Source: TMED88 sp964515335 (GTDB lineage Bacteria > Myxococcota_A > UBA9160 > UBA4427). Taken from it: a stretch of DNA of 64,000 nucleotides. Shown here in pieces: positions 17,434 through 26,014 of this stretch; the first letter of the stretch is position 1; every line of letters begins with the position of its first letter. The position numbers and the translations under genes were made by a program. The stretch is taken from NCBI GenBank assembly GCA_964515335.1, contig CAZETS010000018.1, positions 1 through 64,000 of the forward strand, written 5' to 3'. A model generated the notes under the pieces. The model did not search any database. It saw only the letters and a program-made list of their open reading frames with translations, and was not told where the DNA came from.

Positions 17434-17482
17434 CGGGGATCTCCAGACAGGCGGGCGGGTCGGCGGCTCGCTGCGATCGGTC

Positions 17483-19198
17483 TCACGTGCTGCCGGTCGG
17501 CTTCGCGAGCTTCTCCTTGGGCTTCTCGACGATCATGTGGCTGATGGGCGCGCCAGCCGGGATCATCGGGAAGACGTTGTCCTCCTTGACGACCTCGGCG
17601 ACCACCACGCACGGCCCCTCGTCCCAGGCCTGGGCCTGGGCGAGGATGCGATCGACGTCGCCCGGCCGGCGGATGCGGAAGGCCTTCATCCCGTAGGCCT
17701 GCGCGAGCTTCACGAAGTCGGGGTTGCCCTCGAGGTCGACGCCCGACAGGCGGTTCTCGAAGAAGAGCTCCTGCCACTGGCGCACCATGCCCAGGTAGTT
17801 GTTGTTGATGATCAGGCACTTCACGTTCAGGCTGTGGATCTGCGCGGTGGCGAGCTCGGCCTGGGTCATCTGGAATCCGCCGTCGCCCACGACCGCCCAG
17901 ACCGCCTGGCCGGGACGTCCGAAGGCGGCGCCGATCGCGGCCGGGAAGCCGTAGCCCATCGTGCCCGCGCCCCCGGAGCTGAGCCAGTTGCGGTTGCCCG
18001 AGACGCGGCAGAACTGGGCGGCCCACATCTGGTGCTGGCCCACGTCGGTGCTGATCACCGCCGTGCCCTCGACCAGCGCGTTCAGACGATCGAGCACGTG
18101 CTGGGCGCGCAGGCCCCCCTGCTTGGGGTACTTGAGGGGATAGCGTTGGCGCCATGTGTCGCACTGGACGAGCCACGCTTCGGTATCGCCCGGCTGCACG
18201 AGGGGCAGAAGATCCTCGACGACGAGTCGGGCGTCGCCCTCGATGTAGACATCGCAGCCGACCATCTTGTTGAACTCGGCCGGGTCGACGTCGACGTGGA
18301 TCTTGGTCGCCTCGAGGCAGAACTCGTCGAGCTTGCCGACGATGCGGTCGTCCCAGCGCGAGCCGATCGAGATCAGCAGGTCGGCATCGACGATCGCCTT
18401 GTTGGCATATGCGGTGCCGTGCATGCCCAGCATGCCGAGGTGCAACGGGTGATTCTCGTCGACCGCGCCCTTGCCGAGCAGCGTGGTGACCATCGGCGCT
18501 CCGAGCTTCTCGGCGAGCTGGGCGATCGCCTTGCCGGCGTCGGCGATCACCGCTCCGTGGCCGGTGAGCAGCACGGGTCGCCGGGCGGCGCTCAGCCGGG
18601 CCGCCGCATCGGCGATCCGCTCGCCGTCGCCCCGGCCGGGGACCTGGTAGCCGGGCAGCTCGACCTCGTCGAGGAAGGGGGCGTCGCACGGCCCCTGGCT
18701 CACGTCCTTGGGGATGTCGATCAGGACCGGACCCGGCCGGCCGGTCGTGGCGAGGTGAAAGGCCTCGCGGGTGACGCGCGGAATGTCCTCGCTCTGGCGA
18801 ACCAGGTAGCTGTGCTTCACCACCGCGTAGGTGATGCCGGTGACGTCCGCCTCCTGGAAGCCGTCCTTGCCGAGCATCGACTGGATGCACTGACCCGTGA
18901 GCACCACGATCGGGACCGAGTCCATGTGGGCCGTCAGCAGGCCCGTGACGGTGTTGGTCGCTCCGGGCCCGGAGGTCACCAGCACGACGCCCGGACGGCC
19001 GGTGGCGCGCGCGTAGCCGTCCGCCATATGGGCTGCGCCCTGCTCGTGGCGCACGAGGATGAGCTTGATCGAGGAGTCGACGAGCGCGTCGAAGATCGGA
19101 ATCGCGGCGCCTCCCGAGAGCCCGAAGATGTACTCGACGCCTTCACGCTCGAGGCACTGGATCAGCTTCTCTGCTCCGGAGGGCACTTGGGTGTCCAT
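17483..19198 (-). CDS. ilvB: Acetolactate synthase large (catalytic) subunit
   Basis: A 571-residue thiamine-diphosphate enzyme that condenses two pyruvates, or pyruvate and 2-oxobutyrate, in valine/leucine/isoleucine synthesis. From the ATG at 19198 (GGAG nine bases upstream) it begins MDTQVPSGAEKLIQCLEREGVEYIFGLSGGA; the conserved Glu for ThDP activation is in LVRHEQGAAHMADGYARATG, and the ThDP/Mg2+ motif VVGDGGFQM to INNNYLGMVRQWQ is present. The frame stays open another 180 bases upstream to an ATG at 19378 that has its own GGAAAG and promoter-like boxes, so a 60-residue extension or an in-frame leader peptide is possible. Operon with ilvN. Confidence 0.95.
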   Translation of the reverse strand: MDTQVPSGAEKLIQCLEREGVEYIFGLSGGAAIPIFDALVDSSIKLILVRHEQGAAHMADGYARATGRPGVVLVTSGPGATNTVTGLLTAHMDSVPIVVLTGQCIQSMLGKDGFQEADVTGITYAVVKHSYLVRQSEDIPRVTREAFHLATTGRPGPVLIDIPKDVSQGPCDAPFLDEVELPGYQVPGRGDGERIADAAARLSAARRPVLLTGHGAVIADAGKAIAQLAEKLGAPMVTTLLGKGAVDENHPLHLGMLGMHGTAYANKAIVDADLLISIGSRWDDRIVGKLDEFCLEATKIHVDVDPAEFNKMVGCDVYIEGDARLVVEDLLPLVQPGDTEAWLVQCDTWRQRYPLKYPKQGGLRAQHVLDRLNALVEGTAVISTDVGQHQMWAAQFCRVSGNRNWLSSGGAGTMGYGFPAAIGAAFGRPGQAVWAVVGDGGFQMTQAELATAQIHSLNVKCLIINNNYLGMVRQWQELFFENRLSGVDLEGNPDFVKLAQAYGMKAFRIRRPGDVDRILAQAQAWDEGPCVVVAEVVKEDNVFPMIPAGAPISHMIVEKPKEKLAKPTGST

Positions 19199-19337
19199 GG
19201 CTCTGGTCTCCACGCTCTGGTCGAAGGGGTCCTGTCGAAGGGATCCTGGGGCCGAAATGGCCTCAATGGCTCGGCTGATGGTGATCCGATCCGAAAAGAG
19301 CGGCTTCTTGGATCCAATCGGCACTCCCCACGAGGAT

Positions 19338-19426
19338 GATACGAAAAAAACGGCGTATCGAGTCACTAAACTCGACATTTATCTTTCCGTGTAGCAAAAA
19401 TAACGCCGTTTTCATCGAAATGTCGA
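19338..19426 (-). promoter_or_regulatory. AT-rich promoter/leader of ilvBN with nested inverted repeats
   Basis: On the minus strand TCGACA (19421-19426) and TATTTT (19397-19402) with an 18-base spacer look like a sigma-70 promoter, giving a start near 19390, then GGAAAG and an ATG at 19378. The short leader holds a hairpin TCGAGT/ACTCGA (19358-19363 with 19370-19375), an inverted repeat GATACG/CGTATC (19338-19343 with 19354-19359) around a T-rich loop, and longer-range complements AAAACGGCG/CGCCGTTTT (19347-19355 with 19404-19412) and TCGACATTT/AAATGTCGA (19372-19380 with 19418-19426). The stretch is far more AT-rich than its neighbours. Confidence 0.55.
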
Positions 19427-20027
19427 CGGCGTCATCGCGGATCGCTCACTCGAATCGCCCAGACTGCCCAATGGGGGCGGCTGGGGCCGCCCGCTGACGG
19501 ATGGACGGGCGCCCTTCGGCGTCTCTTCGGGCCGCTGGCGGACTTGGCGACGACCGGCTCGACGCTGTTGACCGACACCGAGGGCTGATTGCGCTCGCGG
19601 CTGCTCTGGCCCTCGCGGGTCGGTTGGGATCGGCAGCATTCGAAGCGTGGTGTTCACGATCGCGCTGACGCTGGGAGACTCTCGTCAGCCGAGGCGGGAC
19701 TCGACCCGGCCCTCCGCTGCTGCGCGCGTGTGGGTTTCGACGTGCGCGGCTCTTACGATGACTCCACACACTTTTCCGGTCCCGCTGAAGCCTGGCTTCG
19801 TGTTCTGCATGCTGGCTGCCGGCTCGAGTCGTTCGAGCTGCGAGTGATGCTGGCGTCTGCGTTCTGGCGTCGCCGAGCGAGGCCCTGCCGGACGCAGCGC
19901 TCGTGTCTGTGCGGCGGTGTGCCGATGGAGCGGCTATCCTGCTGAAACGGCGACCCGCGGCATGTGCCGTGTAGGCGTCGTGATCCCGTTGTCGGGTGAT
20001 GGTGATTCCGTGATGGAGGCGAGGCCC
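19427..20027. other. 600-base region without a supportable gene
   Basis: Open frames here on both strands are arginine/serine-rich, lack family similarity and have no plausible ribosome sites. A GC hairpin (GGGCGGC, loop TGGG, GCCGCCC at 19475-19492) lacks a T-run. A TATCCT hexamer about 90 bases before the next gene is a possible -10. It probably holds the upstream control region of the lpt cluster. Confidence 0.5.
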
Positions 20028-20321
20028 ATGCTGCGCACCCCCGCGCTTACTGCCAACGAGCTTCCCTCGGGCCGGCGCTCCGGGCGCGTCTTCGGTCGTG
20101 CTGGGCGGTTCGCCGGCTGGCTGGCGGTAGCCGCCCTGCTGCTCGCGTCTGCGCCTGCCGCCGCGGAGAAGTACGACGAATCGAACGCGGGTCACCCGCT
20201 TCGCATGCTCGCCTACGCGGTGCATCCGGTGGGCGTCGTCTACGACTACCTGCTGCTGCGCCCCGCCTACTGGATCGGCTCCCACCAGCCATTCAGGAAG
20301 CTGTTCGGCCGGACCGACTGA
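20028..20321 (+). CDS. Small membrane-anchored/exported protein before lptC
   Basis: A 97-residue protein starting at the ATG at 20028, eight bases after GGAGG. A signal sequence or anchor spans residues ~28-50 (FAGWLAVAALLLASAPAAAEK). The mature part is short and reads HPLRMLAYAVHPVGVVYDYLLLRPAYWIGSHQPFRKLFG, a distinctive phrase that I associate with small proteins in Gram-negative envelope regions, including ones next to LPS-export genes. Function unknown. It sits 14 bases before lptC in the same direction and is likely its operon leader gene. Confidence 0.65.
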   Translation: MLRTPALTANELPSGRRSGRVFGRAGRFAGWLAVAALLLASAPAAAEKYDESNAGHPLRMLAYAVHPVGVVYDYLLLRPAYWIGSHQPFRKLFGRTD

Positions 20322-20335
20322 TCGCCAGCAGAGCC

Positions 20336-20887
20336 GTGGCCAGCGCGTTCGCGAAGCAGTCTGTCGCCGACACGGTACGGCGTCGCTCGTCGTGTGCGGA
20401 GCTGGCCCTGGTGGTGATGGTCTGTGTGGTGACGGCCGCCGAGGCTGGCGCCGGTGAGACCATACGCATCGGCGGCATGACGTTCGTCGCGCGCGAGTCG
20501 GCGGGCCGACACCTGGTCGTGGAGGCGGTGCGCGCCGAGGTCGATCCGGCTACCGAGCTGGCAAAGCTCGAGGACGTGGTGGTTCGCGTCAGCGGCCCAG
20601 CGACCGACGGCGAACTCACGCTGCGCTGCGAGACGGCGCGGGTGTCGCTCGGCGGCGAGTCCTTTCGGCTCGACGGTGACGTGCGTGGCGTGGACGCCGC
20701 GGGCCGTCGATTCCGCACCGACTGGCTCGAACTCGACGGCGAGCGTGGCGTACTGCGCACCGAGGCGGCGGTGACCGTGATCGACGGAGCCTCCGAGTAC
20801 AGTGGTGCAGCGCTGGTCTACGACCTGGAGGAGCGGAGGCTGCGGCTCTTGGGCGGCGCGCGGATCGTGCGGGGGGCCGTGCCCTGA
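20336..20887 (+). CDS. lptC: LptC-like LPS-export periplasmic bridge protein
   Basis: A 183-residue protein with an N-terminal hydrophobic segment (SCAELALVVMVCVVTAAEAGA) and an all-beta OstA/LptC-like region: GGMTFVARESAGRHLVVEAVRAEVDPATELAKLEDVVVRV, then LDGDVRGVDAAGRRFRTDWLELDGERGVLRTEAAVTV. LptC links LptB2FG in the inner membrane to LptA. Sequence conservation in LptC is low; the call rests on the fold pattern and on lptA and lptB following directly. Start GTG at 20336 without a strong ribosome site. Its stop overlaps the lptA start (TGATG). Confidence 0.72.
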   Translation: MASAFAKQSVADTVRRRSSCAELALVVMVCVVTAAEAGAGETIRIGGMTFVARESAGRHLVVEAVRAEVDPATELAKLEDVVVRVSGPATDGELTLRCETARVSLGGESFRLDGDVRGVDAAGRRFRTDWLELDGERGVLRTEAAVTVIDGASEYSGAALVYDLEERRLRLLGGARIVRGAVP

Positions 20888-21486
20888 TGCGGCCCGGGGT
20901 CGGACGCTCGGCGGGCCGCGGCGCCGCCTGGCTCGTCGTGCTGGCCTTGGCCTGGACGCCGGCGGCGCTCGACGCCGAGCCCGGAGCTCCGGCGCCCGCG
21001 GCGGCGCGGGATGCCGATCCCGCTGGACTCGATTCGCTCCTTCAGCTGCGTGGTGATCGGGACGGGGCGCCGATCACCATCGAGTCCGACGAACTCGAGC
21101 TGCGAGCCCTTCCCGACGACGGGCGGGTGCTGCTCTTCGAACGAAACGTCCGGGTCGTGCAGGGTGACGTGGAGCTGCGAGCGGATTTTCTGGAGGCGCA
21201 CTACCCCTCTGGGGAGTCCGAGCCGAGCCGTCTGGCGGCCCGGGGGAACGTGCAAGTCGATCAGCCGGGGCAGCGGGCCTGGTGTGCCGAGGCCGAGTAC
21301 TTGCGCGATATGGACCGGCTCACCTGCCGGGGCGACGCCCGCCTCGAGCGAGCCTGTGACGTGGTGAGAGGCGATTCCATCGAGCTCGATCTGGGCACCG
21401 AGCGGGCGCGCGTGATCGGTGGGGCGCGGGTCGAGATCCGTTCGCGGGACGCTGCCACGGGCTGCCGGTCCGAGGAGGGGCGATGA
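20887..21486 (+). CDS. lptA: LptA-like periplasmic LPS-transport protein
   Basis: A 199-residue exported OstA-type protein. Residues ~10-30 are a signal sequence (GAAWLVVLALAWTPAALDAE). The beta-jelly-roll repeats are visible: PITIESDELELRALPDDGRVLLFERNVRVVQGDVELRADFLEAHY, then RLAARGNVQVDQPGQRAWCAEAEYLRDMDRLTCRGDARLERACDVVRGDSIELDL. LptA builds the periplasmic bridge that carries LPS to the outer membrane. Three or more Cys residues in the repeats are unusual and may form disulfides. It overlaps lptC and lptB by 1 and 4 bases. Confidence 0.82.
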   Translation: MRPGVGRSAGRGAAWLVVLALAWTPAALDAEPGAPAPAAARDADPAGLDSLLQLRGDRDGAPITIESDELELRALPDDGRVLLFERNVRVVQGDVELRADFLEAHYPSGESEPSRLAARGNVQVDQPGQRAWCAEAEYLRDMDRLTCRGDARLERACDVVRGDSIELDLGTERARVIGGARVEIRSRDAATGCRSEEGR

Positions 21487-22217
21487 AGCCCCGCCCGACG
21501 CTCGAGGGGCGGGGCCTGACCCGGCGCTTCGGCGCCAAGGAAGTCGTCTCCAACGTCGACGTGGAGCTCTCTCCGCGTGAGGTCGTCGGGCTTCTGGGGC
21601 CAAACGGCGCAGGCAAGACCACGATCTTCGGCATGCTGGCCGGTAGCCTCGGCCCCACCGCCGGTCGTGTCCTGCTCGCTGGGCAGGATGTCACAGTGCT
21701 GCCGATGTTTCGTCGCGCGCGACTCGGGATTACGTATCTTCCGCAGGAGACCTCCGTGTTTCGGCGGCTCTCGGTGGCCGCGAACATCGAGGCCATACTC
21801 GAGACGGTAGAGCCGGACCGCCGCGCCCGGAGGGCCCGGCTTCACGAGCTTCTCGACGAGCTGGGGCTGGCCGACAAGGCCGATCGACGTGCCGATTCGC
21901 TGTCGGGAGGCGAGCGACGGCGGCTCGAGATCACTCGTGCGCTGGTCCTGCAGCCGACCTTCATGCTGCTCGACGAGCCGTTCGCGGGGATAGATCCGAT
22001 TGCGGTCGCGGACGCGCAGAAACTGGTCCAGATGCTGCGAATACGGGGAATCGGGGTGATGATTACGGATCACAACGTGCGCGAGACGCTGTCGATCTGC
22101 GATCGTGCCTACATCATCAAGGACGGGGCGATCCTGAAGCACGGCGGTCCCGAGGAAGTTGCACGGGATCCGCGTGTTCGTGAGGTGTATCTGGGCGAAA
22201 ATTTCCGACTGGCGTGA
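21483..22217 (+). CDS. lptB: LPS export ABC transporter ATP-binding protein
   Basis: A 244-residue ABC ATPase of the LptB type. Walker A is GPNGAGKTT, the Q-loop is in LPQETSVFRRLSVAANIEAI, the signature LSGGERRRLEITRAL, Walker B FMLLDEPFAGIDP and the switch histidine is in ITDHNVRETL. The C-terminal GGPEEVARDPRVREVYLGENF is diagnostic for LptB. It powers LPS extraction from the inner membrane with LptF/LptG, which are not in the window. The ATG lies within the lptA stop region with a strong GAGGAGGGG upstream. A GATAAT hexamer at 22256-22261 after the gene may start the rpoN transcript. Confidence 0.96.
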   Translation: MKPRPTLEGRGLTRRFGAKEVVSNVDVELSPREVVGLLGPNGAGKTTIFGMLAGSLGPTAGRVLLAGQDVTVLPMFRRARLGITYLPQETSVFRRLSVAANIEAILETVEPDRRARRARLHELLDELGLADKADRRADSLSGGERRRLEITRALVLQPTFMLLDEPFAGIDPIAVADAQKLVQMLRIRGIGVMITDHNVRETLSICDRAYIIKDGAILKHGGPEEVARDPRVREVYLGENFRLA

Positions 22218-22393
22218 ACTCGGCGTGCGGCCGAACGCGCAGTCGGCCGATGTTGGATAATGCGAGACGAATCGACGGTTGGTGTGAGAACATGGCCCGG
22301 GTGCGGTCACCGAAAGGTCGACCGGGGTCGAGACGAAGAGGCAGCGAGCAGGGCCGCTGACCGCGTATCCGCGCGCTCCGCGGCCACATAGCC

Positions 22394-23953
22394 ATGGCGA
22401 TCGAACTCAAACAACAGCTCCGGATGTCGCAGCAGCTGGTGATGACGCCCCAGCTGCAGCAGGCCATCAAGCTGCTGCAGCTCAACCAGATGGAGCTGGT
22501 CGGTCTGGTCGAGCAGGAGTTGCAGGAGAACCCCTGCCTCGAGGAGGAGGAGCGCGAGGAGCAGACGTCCGTCGAGTTGTCCGACGCGACGCCCGGCGAG
22601 GACGGGGCGGACGCCGTCCCGGCCGGAGAGTCGGAGGCCGCGGAGAGCGGTGCGGAAGAGCCCGCCCAGCCGGCCGAACTGCTCGAGGTCGGTATGGAGG
22701 AGGCCGCCCAGACCGCACCCGAGGGCGAGGTGGCCGAAGAGCCGACCGACGCAGAGAAGATCGCGGACGTCGAGTGGGAGGACTACATGGAGTCCCACTC
22801 CCACACCGGACTCGGTGCGCAGGGTGGGGGTGAGGACGACGAACGCCGCAGTATCGAGGCGACGCTGACGCGACGTCCGACACTCACCGAGCACCTCGAG
22901 TGGCAGCTTCGCCTCTCCGACCTCGATGCCGGGCAGGTCGCGATCGCCGACTGGATCATCGGCAACCTCGACGATCGCGGCTATCTGCGGACCAGCGTGG
23001 AGGACATCGCCCGGCAGGCCGGCGTTCTGGTCGAGCGGGCCGAGGCGGTGCTGGCCCGGGTGCAGCGCTTCGATCCGGCCGGTGTGGCAGCGCGCGACCT
23101 GCGCGAGTGCCTGATGCTGCAGCTGACGGCGCTCGAAATCACCGATCCGCTGGTCGTGAAGATCGTCGACCAGCAGCTCGAACGGCTGCAGAAGAAGGAC
23201 TTCCGGGGCCTGGGCCGCATCTTCGACGTCACCACGCAGGAAATCGCCGAGGCCGCGCGCGCGATCGGCTCGCTCGAGCCGCGGCCGGCCCGCGACTTCG
23301 GCGGTGAGGATCCCGTCTATATCACGCCGGACATCTACGTCCACAAGATCGGCGACGACTTCCACGTCCTGCTCAACGAGGACGGGCTGCCGAAGCTCAA
23401 GGTCAACAACATCTACAAGGACGTGCTGTCCGGCAACAAGGCGATCGACGATCCGAAGGGCACGCGGGGCTACGTGCAGGACAAGCTGCGCTCGGCGGCC
23501 TGGCTCATCAAGTCGATCCACCAGCGGCAACGCACGATCTACAAGGTGATGCAGAGCATCATCGAACATCAGCGCAACTTCTTCGAGCACGGCGTCGCGC
23601 ACCTGAAGCCGCTGAATCTGCGCGACGTGGCCGACGACATCGAAATGCACGAGTCGACCGTCAGCCGCGTGACGACCAACAAGTACGTGCACACTCCTCA
23701 GGGCATCTACGAGCTGAAGTACTTCTTCAACTCGTCGATCAGCCGCTTCGAAGGGGAGGCGGTCGCCAGCGAGAGCGTCAAGGAGAAGATCCGGCGGCTG
23801 ATCGCCGACGAGGACCCGGCGAAGCCTCTGTCCGACCAGCGCATCGCCGAGGCCCTCAAGGCGTCGAACATCGACATCGCCCGCCGCACGGTTACCAAGT
23901 ACCGGGAGGCGATGTACATCCTCTCGTCCACGAAGCGCAAGCAGGTGGTCTGA
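22394..23953 (+). CDS. rpoN: RNA polymerase sigma-54 factor
   Basis: A 519-residue sigma-54 with all domains: the glutamine-rich activator-interacting region I (LKQQLRMSQQLVMTPQLQQAIKLLQL, residues 5-30), an acidic, low-complexity region II (about 50-130), the core-binding region, a helix-turn-helix (LRDVADDIEMHESTVSRVTTNKY) and the RpoN box ARRTVTKYREAM near the C-terminus. It drives genes with -24/-12 promoters under enhancer-binding activators; one such promoter is seen at 42546-42561. It stands between lptB and ptsN, the classic arrangement, though hpf, often found after rpoN, is missing. No Shine-Dalgarno sequence precedes the ATG. Confidence 0.97.
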   Translation: MAIELKQQLRMSQQLVMTPQLQQAIKLLQLNQMELVGLVEQELQENPCLEEEEREEQTSVELSDATPGEDGADAVPAGESEAAESGAEEPAQPAELLEVGMEEAAQTAPEGEVAEEPTDAEKIADVEWEDYMESHSHTGLGAQGGGEDDERRSIEATLTRRPTLTEHLEWQLRLSDLDAGQVAIADWIIGNLDDRGYLRTSVEDIARQAGVLVERAEAVLARVQRFDPAGVAARDLRECLMLQLTALEITDPLVVKIVDQQLERLQKKDFRGLGRIFDVTTQEIAEAARAIGSLEPRPARDFGGEDPVYITPDIYVHKIGDDFHVLLNEDGLPKLKVNNIYKDVLSGNKAIDDPKGTRGYVQDKLRSAAWLIKSIHQRQRTIYKVMQSIIEHQRNFFEHGVAHLKPLNLRDVADDIEMHESTVSRVTTNKYVHTPQGIYELKYFFNSSISRFEGEAVASESVKEKIRRLIADEDPAKPLSDQRIAEALKASNIDIARRTVTKYREAMYILSSTKRKQVV

Positions 23954-24046
23954 GGCACCTCTGGTCGTGCTCCTCCGGTCGGATCGTGGGTCGTCGCGAC
24001 GGAGGCGAGAGTGGGGTAGATTTCGCCCGCCGATCGAGGAGCTGGC

Positions 24047-24508
24047 ATGAAGATCATGGACATCCTCGTCCGGGACGCTGTGATCCTGGACGTGGAATCC
24101 GCCACCAAGGAGCCGCTGCTGGCCGAGATGGCGCGGGCACTGGCCAAGTCCGTGCCGGCCCTCGACCCGGATCGGCTCCTCGAAGTGTTGCTCGAGCGCG
24201 AGGCGCTGCAGAGCACCGGCATCGGCGAGGGCGTTGCGATTCCCCACGGCAAGATGGCGGGCCTCGATCAGCTCGTGGCCACCTTCGCGCGCAGTCGGTC
24301 CGGCCTCGACTTCGAATCGATCGACGGGCAGCCCACCCAGCTGTTCTTCCTGCTCGTGGTGCCCGAGCACTCTGGAGGCGCGCACCTGAAGGCGCTGGCG
24401 CGGATCTCGCGGTTCTTCCGCGACTCGGACTTCCGGCAGAAGCTCGTCGAGGCCGAGTCGCTCGACGAGGTGTTCTCGGCCATCGAGGCGGAGGACGCGA
24501 AGTTCTGA
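24047..24508 (+). CDS. ptsN: PTS IIA-like nitrogen-regulatory protein
   Basis: A 153-residue EIIA of the Fru/Ntr class. His67 in GEGVAIPHGKM is the phosphorylation site, and LQSTGIGEG plus FFLLVVPEHSGGAHLKALARISR match the family. It receives phosphate from an HPr-type protein and regulates potassium and nitrogen or envelope functions rather than sugar uptake. GAGGAG lies 7 bases before the ATG, and TAGATT (24017-24022) is a possible -10, giving an ~18-base leader. First of a tight run ptsN-hprK-rapZ-EIIA(Man)-HPr. Confidence 0.93.
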   Translation: MKIMDILVRDAVILDVESATKEPLLAEMARALAKSVPALDPDRLLEVLLEREALQSTGIGEGVAIPHGKMAGLDQLVATFARSRSGLDFESIDGQPTQLFFLLVVPEHSGGAHLKALARISRFFRDSDFRQKLVEAESLDEVFSAIEAEDAKF

Positions 24509-24521
24509 CGGCCATTCGAGC

Positions 24522-25142
24522 GTGAGCGAGGGCGGCCGCCGCGGGCCGTTCGGGCGCGCATCCGGAGGGCCGAGCCGAGGAGCCCGGGTGGAGTTCCAGG
24601 TGCACGGAGCCCTAGTGGAGGCACTCGACGTCGGCGTGCTGCTGCGCGGCGCGAGCAGCATCGGCAAGAGCGAGTGCGCGCTCGAACTGGTGCAGCGAGG
24701 GCACCGGCTGGTGGCCGACGACATCGTGCGGCTCTCGACGCGCCCTGGGGAGTCGGGCTCGGACGAACTGATCGGTCGCGCGCCGGCGTTGATCCGTCAC
24801 TACATCGAGATCCGTGGCATCGGCCTGCTCCACGTTCCCGACCTCTACGGTCTCGACGCAGTGCGCGAGGAGCGGAGAGTGGATCTGATCTGCGACCTCG
24901 AGCCCTGGCGCGAGGACGTCGAGTACGAGCGCATCGGCCTCGATCGACCGCGTGAAGAGATCGGAGGCGTCGCCATTCCGCATCTGACGCTGCCGGTGCG
25001 GCCCGCCCGCAGCATGGCGACACTGGTCGAGGTGGCGGTGCGCGATCATCTGCAGCGCCGGTCTGGTGTCAACGCCGCCAAGCGGCTCGACGAGGCGATG
25101 CGCAGCCAGGCGAGCGGCGCCGGCCGGGGGGCGGGCGTTTGA
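24522..25142 (+). CDS. hprK: HPr kinase/phosphorylase, short form lacking the N-terminal domain
   Basis: A 206-residue protein matching only the C-terminal catalytic domain of HprK (~310 residues in Firmicutes). Walker A is GASSIGKS (43-50), then LVADDIVRLS and the HprK signature IRHYIEIRGIGLLHVPDLYG (91-110); the C-terminal helix is SMATLVEVAVRDHLQRRSG. It should phosphorylate and dephosphorylate Ser on HPr; the HPr encoded 1.3 kb downstream keeps a Ser at the expected place (Ser51). Alphaproteobacteria also have N-terminally shortened HprK. GTG start; it overlaps rapZ by 4 bases. Confidence 0.9.
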   Translation: MSEGGRRGPFGRASGGPSRGARVEFQVHGALVEALDVGVLLRGASSIGKSECALELVQRGHRLVADDIVRLSTRPGESGSDELIGRAPALIRHYIEIRGIGLLHVPDLYGLDAVREERRVDLICDLEPWREDVEYERIGLDRPREEIGGVAIPHLTLPVRPARSMATLVEVAVRDHLQRRSGVNAAKRLDEAMRSQASGAGRGAGV

Positions 25143-26014
25143 CGGCGGTGGCCAGCGGCCAGCAGCTGATCTTCGTGGCCGGACTCTCGGGCAGCGGCAA
25201 GAGCACGGCGATGGCGGCTCTCGAGGATCTCGGCTTCTACTGCGTCGACAACCTGCCGGCGCAGCTCGTGCCGCAGTTCCTGCACCTCTGTGGCCAGGCG
25301 ACGCCGCCCATCCAGAAGGTCGCGCTGGCGGTCGACGCCCGGGAGGAGCGCTTCCTGCGCAGCCTGCCCGGCGTCATCAAGCTGCTGCGCGAGGAGGGCG
25401 CCGACGTCGAGGTGCTCTTCTTCGACTGCTCGAACGAGGTCCTCGAGACGCGCTACCGCGAGACCCGCCGCGTGCACCCGCTTTCGCCGGAGGGCAGCGT
25501 CGAGGCCGGCATCGAGCGCGAACGCCGGCTGCTCGTCGACGCGGCGAGTCTGGCCGACCAGCGGATCGACACTTCGACGCTGAACGTCCATCAGCTCAAG
25601 GCGGCCATCACGGCCCACGTGAGGGGCGAGGCGCGGCTCACGGTGATCAATCTCGTCTCGTTCGGCTTTCGCTACGGTACTCCCCAGTCGGTCGAGCTGC
25701 TCTTCGACATGCGCTTCCTTCCGAATCCCTACTTCGAGCCCGAGCTGCGTGCCTGCACGGGGCAGGACGCGCCGGTCTCGCGCTACGTGCTCGAGTCGGA
25801 GCGGGGCGCGGCTTTCCTTTCGCGGTTGCGTGAGTTCCTCGCCTACGTGCTGCCGCAGTACGATCGCGAGGGCAAGGCGTACGTGACGGTGGGCGTCGGT
25901 TGCACGGGCGGGCGGCACCGCTCGGTGGCGGTCACCGAGTCGTTGGCCCGCTGGCTGGTCGAACAGGGACGTGAGGTGAATCTGGTGCACCGGGACGTGG
26001 AGCGCGCGGCATGA
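25139..26014 (+). CDS. rapZ: RNase adapter / nucleotide-binding protein RapZ
   Basis: A 291-residue YvcJ/RapZ protein. Walker A is GLSGSGKST near residue 15, followed by ALEDLGFYCVDNLPAQLVP, the family hallmark; the C-terminal RNA- and metabolite-binding domain contains LVSFGFRYGTP, DMRFLPNPYF and VGCTGGRHRSV. In Enterobacteria it directs RNase E to an sRNA controlling glucosamine-6-phosphate synthase; its role elsewhere is less clear. The TTG at 25139 overlaps hprK by 4 bases; an in-frame GTG at 25148 is the alternative. Linked to ptsN/hprK as in many proteobacteria. Confidence 0.95.
   Translation: MTAVASGQQLIFVAGLSGSGKSTAMAALEDLGFYCVDNLPAQLVPQFLHLCGQATPPIQKVALAVDAREERFLRSLPGVIKLLREEGADVEVLFFDCSNEVLETRYRETRRVHPLSPEGSVEAGIERERRLLVDAASLADQRIDTSTLNVHQLKAAITAHVRGEARLTVINLVSFGFRYGTPQSVELLFDMRFLPNPYFEPELRACTGQDAPVSRYVLESERGAAFLSRLREFLAYVLPQYDREGKAYVTVGVGCTGGRHRSVAVTESLARWLVEQGREVNLVHRDVERAA

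Noticed and set aside
19475..19492. GC hairpin as an intrinsic terminator
   Set aside because: There is no T-run on either strand and no gene ending just upstream.
22307..24724. An 805-codon minus-strand frame antisense to rpoN and ptsN
   Set aside because: It is composed of the complement of conserved genes; at this GC content long antisense frames arise by codon bias.
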